From Synergistaceae bacterium (GTDB lineage: Bacteria; Synergistota; Synergistia; Synergistales; Aminobacteriaceae): a stretch of DNA of 64,000 bases. The notes beneath the pieces were generated by a model. It worked only from the letters and a program-made list of their open reading frames with translations. It had not been told where the DNA came from and did no database searches. This document shows positions 1 through 7,863 of the stretch, piece after piece (position 1 is the stretch's first letter; every line of letters starts with the position of its first letter). The position numbers and the translations under genes are program-made. The stretch is taken from the NCBI GenBank assembly GCA_031267575.1, contig JAIRYN010000031.1:1-64000 (forward strand), in the 5' to 3' direction.

Positions 1-213
1 TGGAAAGTCTGTTCGTTTGATACTGTTCAGTTTGCGCCGTAGTGCCATCTGGTTAGGTTTTGGGTTTGCAGAGTCGGCTTTCCACGCCTCGTACTGCCGC
101 TTCCATTCAGCCAACGCCCAATTGTATGCAAATCGGGCGCAACCTGCCGCACGGGCAAAATATGTTGCTTGCTTGTTATTCGGATTGAGGACTATCCTAT
201 GCGCTATCAACAT
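1..213 (-). CDS. tnpB: TnpB (IS605 OrfB-family) nuclease, N-terminal part, cut by window edge
   Basis: Read on the minus strand from an ATG at 213, 71 codons stay open to the window edge. The product starts MLIAHRIVLNPN and continues with ARAAGCARFAYNWAL and a KLNSIK segment. This is the typical start of IS200/IS605 OrfB/TnpB proteins: a short RNA-binding N-terminal region with the 'fAYNWAL..W' pattern. TnpB is an RNA-guided DNA nuclease encoded by these transposons. An in-frame stop lies four codons upstream of the ATG, which supports this start. The RuvC catalytic residues and zinc ribbon would lie beyond the left edge, so it cannot be judged whether the gene is intact. No tnpA is visible on the upstream side. 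Confidence 0.8.
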   Translation of the reverse strand, partial: MLIAHRIVLNPNNKQATYFARAAGCARFAYNWALAEWKRQYEAWKADSANPKPNQMALRRKLNSIKRTDFP

Positions 214-484
214 GATGGCCGCCTATTATATGTTCTGTTTTGATTCGCCCGATTTTTTCCCAACGCCGTAGCACTGTGATTGAAACCCCTAATGTTTCAA
301 ATGTTTCACCTATGCTTAACAATCTATTCATAGTTACTATATTAACATAGATTTAATTATATTTCTATCGTACTGTTCACACCCCACGTGGATTTTTTGG
401 GATAAACTTTTCGTAATGATACATTATGAGAAAGCGCTGTGGAAGGTAGAAGTTTTGACGAATTTTATTTCTGGAGGTTTTATA
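214..484. other. AT-rich spacer next to tnpB; possible IS left end
   Basis: No coding sequence is seen. A small hairpin (TGAAAC at 281-286 pairing with GTTTCA at 294-299) lies about 70 bases upstream of the tnpB start, with a further GTTTCA-like copy just after it. IS200/IS605 elements carry subterminal hairpins rather than inverted repeats, so this could be the left end, but the boundary cannot be fixed from one copy. The remainder to the SMUG gene is very AT-rich and may hold its promoter. Confidence 0.3.
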
Positions 485-1336
485 GTGAACGTTATAAACG
501 ATCATGTGAACGATCATGTGAACGATCAGTTGAAAGCCGCGGCAGTCCTCAGGGACGCGATGGAAAAAATAATGGAAGAAAAAATAATGGAAAAAATAAT
601 AGGGGACATGACCTTCGATCCCGCTCTTGATCCCGCTCTTTGGGTCTACAACCCTTTGACCTACGCTTGGCCGGCGTTCGAGGAATACGTGACCCGCTAC
701 GGCAAAGGAGAGAAGCGGGTGGTTTTTCTAGGTATGAACCCAGGCCCCTGGGGTATGGCTCAGACCGGGGTTCCCTTCGGAGAGGTCACGGCGGTGCGAG
801 ATTGGCTGGGAATTTCCGCGCCCATCGGACGACCCCGCCGTGAACACCCCAAGTATCCCATAGACGGCTACGCCTGCAAGCGCTCGGAGGTCAGCGGCAA
901 GCGGCTGTGGGGGCTTTTCAAAGAGCGTTTTGGCAGCGCGGACTCCTTCTTCGAGGAGCATTTTGTCGTCAACTACTGCCCGCTCCTTTTTATCGAGGCA
1001 TCACCCTTAAAGAATGGCAAGGAGGGAGCGCGTAATCTGACCCCGGACAAGCTGAATCCAACCTTGCGCGCGCCCCTTTATGAGGCCTGTGACGTTTACC
1101 TGAAAGCCTTGATTCAAGCGTTATCGCCCCAATACGTGATCGGAGTCGGCAACTTCGCAGAGGCTCGCGTTGCGGCTTTGGAGAACGCGCTCGCCATGAA
1201 TTTTAGACCGAAGGTGGGCAAAATTCTGCACCCCAGCCCCGCGTCCCCCCGAAGCAACTCCAACTGGAGCGGTGAGGTCACACGGCAGTTGGAAGAACTG
1301 GAGGTTTGGCAGAACGGACGTGTAAGAGTGTTATAA
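485..1336 (+). CDS. SMUG1-type single-strand-selective uracil-DNA glycosylase
   Basis: Base-excision repair enzyme predicted to remove uracil (and oxidised uracil) from DNA. The family active-site motif GMNPGPWGMAQTGVPFGEV lies near residues 80-98, NYCPLLF follows in the middle, and HPSPASPRSN, the DNA-intercalation motif, is near the C-terminus. The start is taken as GTG 485 because GGAGG lies 8 bases upstream; an in-frame ATG at 416 has no such site. The N-terminal about 45 residues are unusual: they hold a 12-bp unit repeated three times (497-532, giving VNDHVNDHVNDQ) and repeats rich in Glu-Lys-Ile-Met, so this tail is probably not part of the enzyme core. The last codons and stop are covered by an 11-bp duplication. 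Confidence 0.9.
   Translation: MNVINDHVNDHVNDQLKAAAVLRDAMEKIMEEKIMEKIIGDMTFDPALDPALWVYNPLTYAWPAFEEYVTRYGKGEKRVVFLGMNPGPWGMAQTGVPFGEVTAVRDWLGISAPIGRPRREHPKYPIDGYACKRSEVSGKRLWGLFKERFGSADSFFEEHFVVNYCPLLFIEASPLKNGKEGARNLTPDKLNPTLRAPLYEACDVYLKALIQALSPQYVIGVGNFAEARVAALENALAMNFRPKVGKILHPSPASPRSNSNWSGEVTRQLEELEVWQNGRVRVL
497..532 (+). repeat. 12-bp in-frame tandem repeat, 3 copies, in SMUG gene 5' end
   Basis: Unit aacgatcatgtg at 497-508 and 509-520, then a variant at 521-532. Length is a multiple of three, so the frame is kept and a four-residue repeat (N-D-H-V) is added to the N-terminus. Confidence 0.95.
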
Positions 1337-1344
1337 GAGTGTTG
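1323..1344 (+). repeat. 11-bp tandem duplication over the SMUG stop codon
   Basis: taagagtgtta (1323-1333) followed by taagagtgttg (1334-1344). The TAA stop is the first three bases of the second copy. One of many stop-associated duplications in this window. Confidence 0.85.
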
Positions 1345-1384
1345 TATCAGTAGCGTTCTTTCAGGCCGGCATGGTCCATACAAA

Positions 1385-1497
1385 CCAATGTCAACAACTT
1401 AAAAAATTTAACGGAGTCGGGGCGAGTCCCCCGCGGTTTTCTTGGGTTACGGGACATAATCTCACGTTTTTGCTTAAGCTTAAGTTGTTGACATTGG
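1385..1497. repeat. Perfect 18-bp inverted repeat between convergent genes
   Basis: CCAATGTCAACAACTTAA at 1385-1402 is the exact reverse complement of 1480-1497, with 77 bases between the arms. The interior holds a GC-rich GGGGCGAGTCCCC hairpin. It sits between the 3' ends of the SMUG gene and the surface-protein gene, so it could be a bidirectional termination structure or a small MITE-like element. No flanking target duplication was seen. Confidence 0.75.
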
Positions 1498-1543
1498 TGT
1501 TGTTGATATTGGTTATGAAACTTTTCTCGAATTAATCTTTGAA

Positions 1544-4500
1544 TTAATCTTTTCGCCGCTTTAGGGTCCAAACCGCTCCCAGCGCTAAAGGAAGCAAGGG
1601 CAGGAAACCCATCCCCGCGTCGCAACCGCCGCCTCCCCCCCCGCCGCTTTCGTCGCTCTCGTTGCCGTTTTCCGTGTCTTCTGTATCTCTAACGCGTTTC
1701 AGTAGCCACAGAGAACCCTTTGCCGTACCGTCCGCGGCGCCATCCGCCACAACCAATCGTCTGTCGATGAGTTGCGGTTTGCCGTCGCTCGCGGCCTTGA
1801 CGTCACCCAAGAACATTTCCAGGGACAATGTCAATCCCTCATCGCCGTTGTTCTGACTCAAGGACCCGCTGGAAACGACTCTCGCCGCGTTGATGCCGAA
1901 CTCTCCGTCCGCGTCCACCACAGGCGTCATCGTTCCAACCGCGTCCTCGAAAACCAGCTTGAGACTGTCGAACAACTGCGCGACACTGACATTGGCGCTG
2001 GCCTCGGCGAGATTGGTGATCTCCGTCGTCTCACGCCCCAGAATCTCGCTTACGTCTTCCCAGCTCATGCTGTAGATGAACTTCAGCGGCACTAACGAAC
2101 CGCCCCCGGAGGGCAGAGATCCTACGGATACGGCGATGGACGGCTTGGCCGAGACCCATTTGTCGCCCGTGTAGCTAGGCTTGGAGTTAAAACTGACCGC
2201 GCCCACGCTTGGAAGGTCCGACATATGAGAGGCCGTCACGCCGTAAGCGATCTTGAAGGTGGTCGCGAACGCGGCTTTCATCACGTTTGTGGGATCGTCG
2301 TTCAAGAAATAAACCTGCTCTGCGTACTGTTGCAGGCCATCGTTGAAGTCGATCAGTCTTGTCCAGACGTCGGGATGGATATTGGTATAGCTCCACTCCT
2401 CGGAAACCACAAGTTCCGCCGAGTCCTCGGCGTGGTTGTTGTTGAAGTCATACCCCTCGGTGACGACGCCGATCTGAGTCGTCCCCCTCGACAGGGAAAC
2501 CAGATTTCCGTACTGATCTATCGTCGCCACGCGCGGGTTGCTGCTGCTCCATCTGACGGGCTCGACGTATGTGGACTCGCCGTTCTGATAGTAAACCAGA
2601 GCCGTCAGGCTGCACGTTTGGCCTATCTTGACCATCGTGTTGGGGATGCCGCTCATAATGATGTACGCAATCGTCTTACCGGTCGGCGGAGTAGGAGGAA
2701 GGCCCCCGTCCTCGCGCTCGAAAGCCCCCACGTCGCTGTTGCCCCCTCGCGGATTGGGGCGATCCACCCCACGCTCATCGGTGTGAGTTATGCGTTCGGT
2801 CCCGAAGGAGTCGTTAAACAAGTTCATAGCGATGAGGCCCGGCATGTAATCCAACGCGGGGTTGGTTGCCTCCGGAGTGGTCGGGGCCGTCTCCAGCGTA
2901 TTCAAAGTCTGCTGTATTTTCAAATCGGACCCCACCATTATAGGAGTCATGCCGGAGCGGGGGTTGGCGGCGAGCGCGTTGGAGCCGAAAATCAGATTCC
3001 TCGTGTAGTCCCGACCGTACCTATCGGAACCGCCTCGGCTATTTTCCCCACTGACGCCCTCAGCCGCCGCCCAGTCCACGTTCGCGGACGGCCCGCTTGT
3101 CATCTGCGCTCCATAGTTGCCCAAAATGTTATAGCCTCTGGAGATGATGGTCCCCCTCGCCTTGAAAACATCTTCCCCGAAGGTGCCGGTGTTGCTGACA
3201 AAGACCGACGCCGCGAACTTGACGATCGAGGCGGCAGTATAAACGGCGCCGCCCTGTCCCCCGCCGACGAGGTTTTCCGTAAACGTGCAGTAAAACACGA
3301 CGGAATCCTGCGTCGATCCGCTCATCTCACTGAGAAAAAGAGCGCCGCCTCTGCCGTTTCCTGCTGTGTTGTCCACAAAAGTGCAGTTGCTGAATTTAAA
3401 CGTTGCCGCGTTGGTGAACACGGCGCCGCCCTGCGCTCCGCCGGCGATGTTGCTCGTGAACGTGCAACTACTGAACAATAACCTGTTGCCATCGACAGAA
3501 ACAGCGCCCCCGCTACCGTCTATCGAGTAGTTCGATTCGAAAACGGTATTGGTGACCCTTGTCCTGTGGTTGGCGCCTGAGAAGTAAAGGGCGCCTCCGT
3601 CATTTTTAGCCTGATTCAAAGCGAACCAACAGTAGTCAAACTGGCTTTCTCCATCGCCCTGGTAATAAACAGCGCCTCCAAAACCACCCTGTGGTTCGCC
3701 CGCGGCGTTATTGGCCCGGAAAGTCGTTCTCGTCGCCACGACGACTCCAGCGCAAACGCCTCCCCCAAATTTCCCCGCGATATTACCCTGATTCTCATCT
3801 CCGACGACGCAGTTTGTCAAATCGCTTCTAGTGAAGCTGTAAATGGCCCCGCCGTTTCCCTCTTCCGCCCTGTTATTTGTGAAGATGACGTTTGTGGCGG
3901 ACAAACTTTTTTGCGTGTGCAACGCCCCGCCGTTTTGTCGGACGGTGTTTCCGTCAAACGTTATGGATTCCGCAGGCGTCACACTGATATTATCCATGGC
4001 GAACACAGCGCCTCCACCAATTTTTTCGTCGTTGGTGCCCGTCGCGTGATTTCGGCCGAAAAAGCCTCCCGTTATTCGGATTTCTCCTCCACCGTAAACA
4101 GCGCCGCCGGAACCTCCCGCAGTGTTCTCCGTAAAGTCTCCTCCGCTGACGCTGACCACCGAGGCATCGAGTCCCGCAGTGATAGCTCCGCCGTTGCCCG
4201 CAGCCTTGTTAGCGGTAAAGGTTCCTCCACTTACGTTGACAGCTCCGCCGGCGTAAAACGCACCTCCCGCTTGTTGCGCCTCGTTTGTGGAAAAGGTTCC
4301 GCCTCTTATCGTCGAAAGGACGGTTCCCGCCGAGACAGCTCCACCATTGGCCGTGGCCCTATTGGCGATAAAACTTCCACCGTCCACGTCGACGGCTCCG
4401 GTGGCATAAAACGCGCCTCCCGATCCTTCCGTCACATTTACGGAAAATTCTCCGCCGCTTATCTGGCCGCTTCCCGCCGCGACGGCGCCGCCGTTGCCCG

Positions 4501-5845
4501 TGGCCCTGTTGGTGGCAAACCTTCCGCCTTCTACTCTAACGGTTGCTATGTTGCTGTAAATAGCCCCACCGGAAGCTCCCGCGACACTGTTCAAAAAAGA
4601 AGCGCCCTCGCGTATCGTCAACCCGTTCTCCGCGAAGATGGCCCCACCGTCATGCGTGGCGGTGTTGCCGCTAAAAAACAAAGTCCCGGAGAACACCGTG
4701 GGCACTGTCCTCAAGTATAGCGCCCCGCCGTCGATCGCGCTGTTATCGGTAAACGTGATGCCAGCCGTGCCTCCGGCAAATGAAACGGACACGACCCCAA
4801 GATCGGCGTAGACGACCCCTCCGTTGACTACCGCACGGTTGTTCGCAAATGCCCCGCGCGTGAAAGCGACGGTTCCCCCTCCTCCGACGTAGACGACCCC
4901 GCCGTTGCCTGAGCCCGTCGTATAATTGCCCTGGAATACTCCGTCCTGGAATGTGACGGTCCCGCTCCCTATGTTGGCGACTCCGCCGTTGCCTGCCGTC
5001 CGGTTGCTCTCAAATGTTCCACCCTCGAAAGCGACGACTCCCCCTCCTCCGACGTTGACGATCCCGCCGTTGCCCGCGCCCGTCGTCTGATTGTCCCGGA
5101 ATGACCCGTTCCTGAACGCGACGGTCCCACCCGCGACGTTGGCGACCCCACCGTTGCCTACCGCGTTGTTGCTCGTAAATGTCCCGTCCTGGAACGCGAC
5201 GGTCCCACCCCCGACGTTGACGACCCCGCCGTTGCCCGCCGCGCTATTGCTCCCAAATGTCCCGCCCGTGAACGTGACGGTCCCGCCCGCGACGTTCACG
5301 ACCCCGCCGCTGCCTGAGCCCGTCGTCTGATTGCCCCGGAATGTCCCGTTCCTAAACGTGACGGTCCCACCCTCGACGTTGGCGATTCCTCCGTTGCCTG
5401 CTGTTCGATTCGTCTCAAACGTCCCGCCCTCGAAAGTGACTTCCCCGGTCGTGACATTAACGACTCCCCCAGTCGTTTGGTTACCTGTGAACATAGCCTC
5501 CTGAAAAGTGACAGTGGTGGAAGTATTTATAGTGATCCTGCCATTGTTCGCGTTGCTGACTGTGAGGTGATCGAAGACGACCGACGCGTTATTGATGATA
5601 TTGATCGCGAAATTCGTTCCGGTAAACTGATTGCCGCTTCCGTTCAGTCTCACATCCTGGGATATCTCGACTACAGCATTAATAGGGAGGTCTATGTTGC
5701 CGCCCAAGTTAATCGGATTATTGCCGTTGCCCAACGCAAAATTCAGCTCGTCCACATTGTTGACCGTCGCCGACTCCGCCCCCCATCCTACTCTCGCTGG
5801 CGCCAGCGCCAGCAAGCACACCAAAACTAAAGCAAACTTCTTCAC
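1544..5845 (-). CDS. Giant surface protein: Pmp-like beta-helix repeats, BIG2 domain, Synerg-CTERM tail
   Basis: A 1433-residue predicted secreted protein. The GTG start at 5845 gives a clean signal peptide (KKFALVLVCLLALAPARVGWG) and has GGGAGGAG upstream; the longer upstream frame is arginine-rich and overlaps the preceding gene. Residues about 115-915 are repeats of the form GGxVxVxGGTVxFxxGxFxxN and GGAVY..xxxFxxNxA, as in polymorphic outer-membrane proteins and parallel beta-helix adhesins. A choice-of-anchor-like DVGAFERE motif is near 1033, then a bacterial Ig-like (BIG2) domain at about 1055-1128. The end has a poly-glycine run, CDAG, one hydrophobic segment and KRRKD. Its start overlaps the upstream gene's stop by 4 bases (GTGA), so the two are coupled. 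Role: probably adhesion or cell-surface display; ligand unknown. Confidence 0.85.
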   Translation of the reverse strand: MKKFALVLVCLLALAPARVGWGAESATVNNVDELNFALGNGNNPINLGGNIDLPINAVVEISQDVRLNGSGNQFTGTNFAINIINNASVVFDHLTVSNANNGRITINTSTTVTFQEAMFTGNQTTGGVVNVTTGEVTFEGGTFETNRTAGNGGIANVEGGTVTFRNGTFRGNQTTGSGSGGVVNVAGGTVTFTGGTFGSNSAAGNGGVVNVGGGTVAFQDGTFTSNNAVGNGGVANVAGGTVAFRNGSFRDNQTTGAGNGGIVNVGGGGVVAFEGGTFESNRTAGNGGVANIGSGTVTFQDGVFQGNYTTGSGNGGVVYVGGGGTVAFTRGAFANNRAVVNGGVVYADLGVVSVSFAGGTAGITFTDNSAIDGGALYLRTVPTVFSGTLFFSGNTATHDGGAIFAENGLTIREGASFLNSVAGASGGAIYSNIATVRVEGGRFATNRATGNGGAVAAGSGQISGGEFSVNVTEGSGGAFYATGAVDVDGGSFIANRATANGGAVSAGTVLSTIRGGTFSTNEAQQAGGAFYAGGAVNVSGGTFTANKAAGNGGAITAGLDASVVSVSGGDFTENTAGGSGGAVYGGGEIRITGGFFGRNHATGTNDEKIGGGAVFAMDNISVTPAESITFDGNTVRQNGGALHTQKSLSATNVIFTNNRAEEGNGGAIYSFTRSDLTNCVVGDENQGNIAGKFGGGVCAGVVVATRTTFRANNAAGEPQGGFGGAVYYQGDGESQFDYCWFALNQAKNDGGALYFSGANHRTRVTNTVFESNYSIDGSGGAVSVDGNRLLFSSCTFTSNIAGGAQGGAVFTNAATFKFSNCTFVDNTAGNGRGGALFLSEMSGSTQDSVVFYCTFTENLVGGGQGGAVYTAASIVKFAASVFVSNTGTFGEDVFKARGTIISRGYNILGNYGAQMTSGPSANVDWAAAEGVSGENSRGGSDRYGRDYTRNLIFGSNALAANPRSGMTPIMVGSDLKIQQTLNTLETAPTTPEATNPALDYMPGLIAMNLFNDSFGTERITHTDERGVDRPNPRGGNSDVGAFEREDGGLPPTPPTGKTIAYIIMSGIPNTMVKIGQTCSLTALVYYQNGESTYVEPVRWSSSNPRVATIDQYGNLVSLSRGTTQIGVVTEGYDFNNNHAEDSAELVVSEEWSYTNIHPDVWTRLIDFNDGLQQYAEQVYFLNDDPTNVMKAAFATTFKIAYGVTASHMSDLPSVGAVSFNSKPSYTGDKWVSAKPSIAVSVGSLPSGGGSLVPLKFIYSMSWEDVSEILGRETTEITNLAEASANVSVAQLFDSLKLVFEDAVGTMTPVVDADGEFGINAARVVSSGSLSQNNGDEGLTLSLEMFLGDVKAASDGKPQLIDRRLVVADGAADGTAKGSLWLLKRVRDTEDTENGNESDESGGGGGGGCDAGMGFLPLLPLALGAVWTLKRRKD

Positions 5846-7737
5846 TTCGCACTCCTCCCTTTCAAGATCACGGGCACGCAGAATAAAACCAGCAGAGCCC
5901 CCAGGACGATGGTATCGCACCCGCCTCCGCTTCCGCTTCCGCTGAGGGATTCCTGGCGACCCGACTGGGCGCGCGCCGGAGCCACGAAAACCTTCATGTC
6001 CCACTTGCCGTTGACGACGCCGTCCGCCGCCACAATGTAGCTGTTGGATGTGGCCGGAGTCGTGTCGTTCACAAGGCGAACGGCCGCCCTCGAGTCCTTC
6101 GCGCTGTCCATCATCATGACGATGAAGCTTATCGTGAGGACATTCCGCTGCTCATCAAGAAAGACTTTCACCGTTTTGTCGTAACCGTTTTGCTCTTGCA
6201 GCCACTCGGTCAAGTTCAAGTTTTCCCCGTGGCTGTCCTGCAGATAAAGGCAGAAGGCGTTGGCGAAGAGGTTTCGGATATTGCCGGATTTGCGCCATTC
6301 TTCCAGCAAGGCGTTCCAACGGAGGCTCAGCAGCTGGTTGGAGCGCGGCACGTTGAAAGTGATGTGAAGGGGCAAAAGCCCCGAACCGGCCATCCGACCT
6401 GGAACGGTCGCCTCCACCCCCAGAGACGCGATCACGTCGCTCGCGATATAGGCGTAACTCACGGCCCCGCTCATCACGCCGTCGGCGGGATCGGGCATTT
6501 GCGCATTGGACCCTCCCATCGCTTTCCCCACATTGCTCAAAAAATCGGCACCAGCCGAGAGCAATTGAAAGCCTGTCGCGATGTAAGCGCTAGGGGTGGC
6601 CGCGTCCTTGAAGGTTCCCAGATCGAGCCCGAAGATCGAACGATGGGTGAGGGTGAGGTTACGGAACCCCGCGGCAGGGTAGTTCGGGTCTATGGGATAC
6701 ATGCGAAACGCGTCTTTCACCCCGCTGACGACGTTGAAACTTTGATTGTAAGTGGTGACTAAACCGGGCGGAATGTGACTCAACTCGTCCAAATCAAACC
6801 TGCTGGGGATGTCGGACGCGGTCGGTATATCGAAAGCCCAGCGACTCGGGGCGAGGGTCACCCCATCGTAACGGTGAAGGGCGTAACGAATGGCGGTGCG
6901 GTTAGTGATCTCCGTGGACAGTCGGTAGTATACCGCGTTACTGTCGGTGGGCAGCTTCGGTATAGGAACGAACACCCAATCGGCGGTGATCGGAGTTTCG
7001 TCGTCGATGACGCTCCACTCGAAACGGTCATAGGCCGCAATATTCCCCCCTCCCGACGCCACGCTATCTCGAATCATAGCCTTGAACAACAACGGCTTGC
7101 CCTCCGCGGTTCCGTCATACACGTTAGCGATGATGAATGGAACCTGCAAGGACTGAGAAGGGGCTAGGTTCGGGTTCTGGTGAAAAATGAAGTTCCCTCG
7201 CACACTCTCGTAAACCTCAGAGGCGTCCTGGTTTTTGACGAAATCCAACTGGTAGGCTTTTTGGGGTCCAGATGTCTGGCCCACAGGGGTTTTCAGCACG
7301 GCGTAGAAGGCGTTGTCTACTTGCACATCCTGAGTGTAAGCGCTTCCCGCCGGGTAAGGGGGAGACGCGTCGAAGCTCACGGTCATCGTTCCCTGTCTTG
7401 CGGGCAGCACCAAAAAAAGCGTGTCGATCGTGGCCGACGTCACACCACCGTTCATTAGCAACACGGGGTTACGCGCCTCCACAATATTCGTGACGGCGTT
7501 CAGGAAAACGTTCGTGGGAGCTCCTCCCGTGTCGTAGTTGCTCGTCACCACCATCCACTGGGGACCCTGACCAGACGGACGAAGAAGGTCGTCAAATAGA
7601 TATAGGGCTTCCGCTTCAGTAACCGGTAACACCGTCAGAACCACCGCCCAAACCATCAAAGCGGCCCAAGTTTTGCGCGTCCAAATTTTCCCATTCCGAG
7701 CATTCCCATTCCGAGTTTTCCACATCCAAGCTCCCAA
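5842..7737 (-). CDS. Secreted protein of unknown function with Synerg-CTERM tail
   Basis: About 630 residues. The start is placed at TTG 7737, 8 bases after an AAAGGAGG site; ATG 7725 is possible but about 20 bases from that site. A hydrophobic segment (WAALMVWAVVLTVLPVTEA) follows a basic N-terminus and looks like a signal peptide. The body has no domain I recognise and reads as a beta-rich extracellular protein. The C-terminus has SGSGSGGGCD, a hydrophobic stretch and a basic end, the same sorting-tail design as its neighbour. It is the first gene of a two-gene unit and overlaps the giant surface protein by 4 bases, so the two products are probably made and exported together. A 15-bp duplication at 7688-7717 lies in the N-terminal region. 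Confidence 0.8.
   Translation of the reverse strand: MGAWMWKTRNGNARNGKIWTRKTWAALMVWAVVLTVLPVTEAEALYLFDDLLRPSGQGPQWMVVTSNYDTGGAPTNVFLNAVTNIVEARNPVLLMNGGVTSATIDTLFLVLPARQGTMTVSFDASPPYPAGSAYTQDVQVDNAFYAVLKTPVGQTSGPQKAYQLDFVKNQDASEVYESVRGNFIFHQNPNLAPSQSLQVPFIIANVYDGTAEGKPLLFKAMIRDSVASGGGNIAAYDRFEWSVIDDETPITADWVFVPIPKLPTDSNAVYYRLSTEITNRTAIRYALHRYDGVTLAPSRWAFDIPTASDIPSRFDLDELSHIPPGLVTTYNQSFNVVSGVKDAFRMYPIDPNYPAAGFRNLTLTHRSIFGLDLGTFKDAATPSAYIATGFQLLSAGADFLSNVGKAMGGSNAQMPDPADGVMSGAVSYAYIASDVIASLGVEATVPGRMAGSGLLPLHITFNVPRSNQLLSLRWNALLEEWRKSGNIRNLFANAFCLYLQDSHGENLNLTEWLQEQNGYDKTVKVFLDEQRNVLTISFIVMMMDSAKDSRAAVRLVNDTTPATSNSYIVAADGVVNGKWDMKVFVAPARAQSGRQESLSGSGSGGGCDTIVLGALLVLFCVPVILKGRSAK
7688..7717 (-). 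repeat. 15-bp in-frame duplication before the signal peptide
   Basis: ttcccattccgag plus two bases, at 7688-7702 and 7703-7717. It adds five residues to the basic N-region of the secreted protein without changing frame. Confidence 0.85.
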
Positions 7738-7810
7738 TTTCAACTCCTCCTTTGTTCCCAATCCATTATCACAATCATATATCACATATCACAATCATAA
7801 GGCGACCATC

Positions 7811-7863
7811 TTTGATTATCTATTTTGATTATCTATTTTGATCATCTATTTTTGATCCTCTAT
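7811..7863 (-). repeat. 13-bp tandem repeat, 4 copies, spanning a stop codon
   Basis: tttgattatctat at 7811-7823 and 7824-7836, tttgatcatctat at 7837-7849, then a fourth variant to 7863. The TAG stop of the YyaL-like gene (7846-7848) lies inside the third copy; the innermost copy is coding sequence for its last residues. Confidence 0.95.

Noticed and set aside
2225-3481. Long plus-strand open frame (418 codons) inside the giant surface protein gene
   Set aside because: It is antisense to a GC-rich repeat gene; the product is Arg/His/Gly-rich, has no domain and no ribosome site. The minus-strand gene has a signal peptide, domains and a sorting tail.
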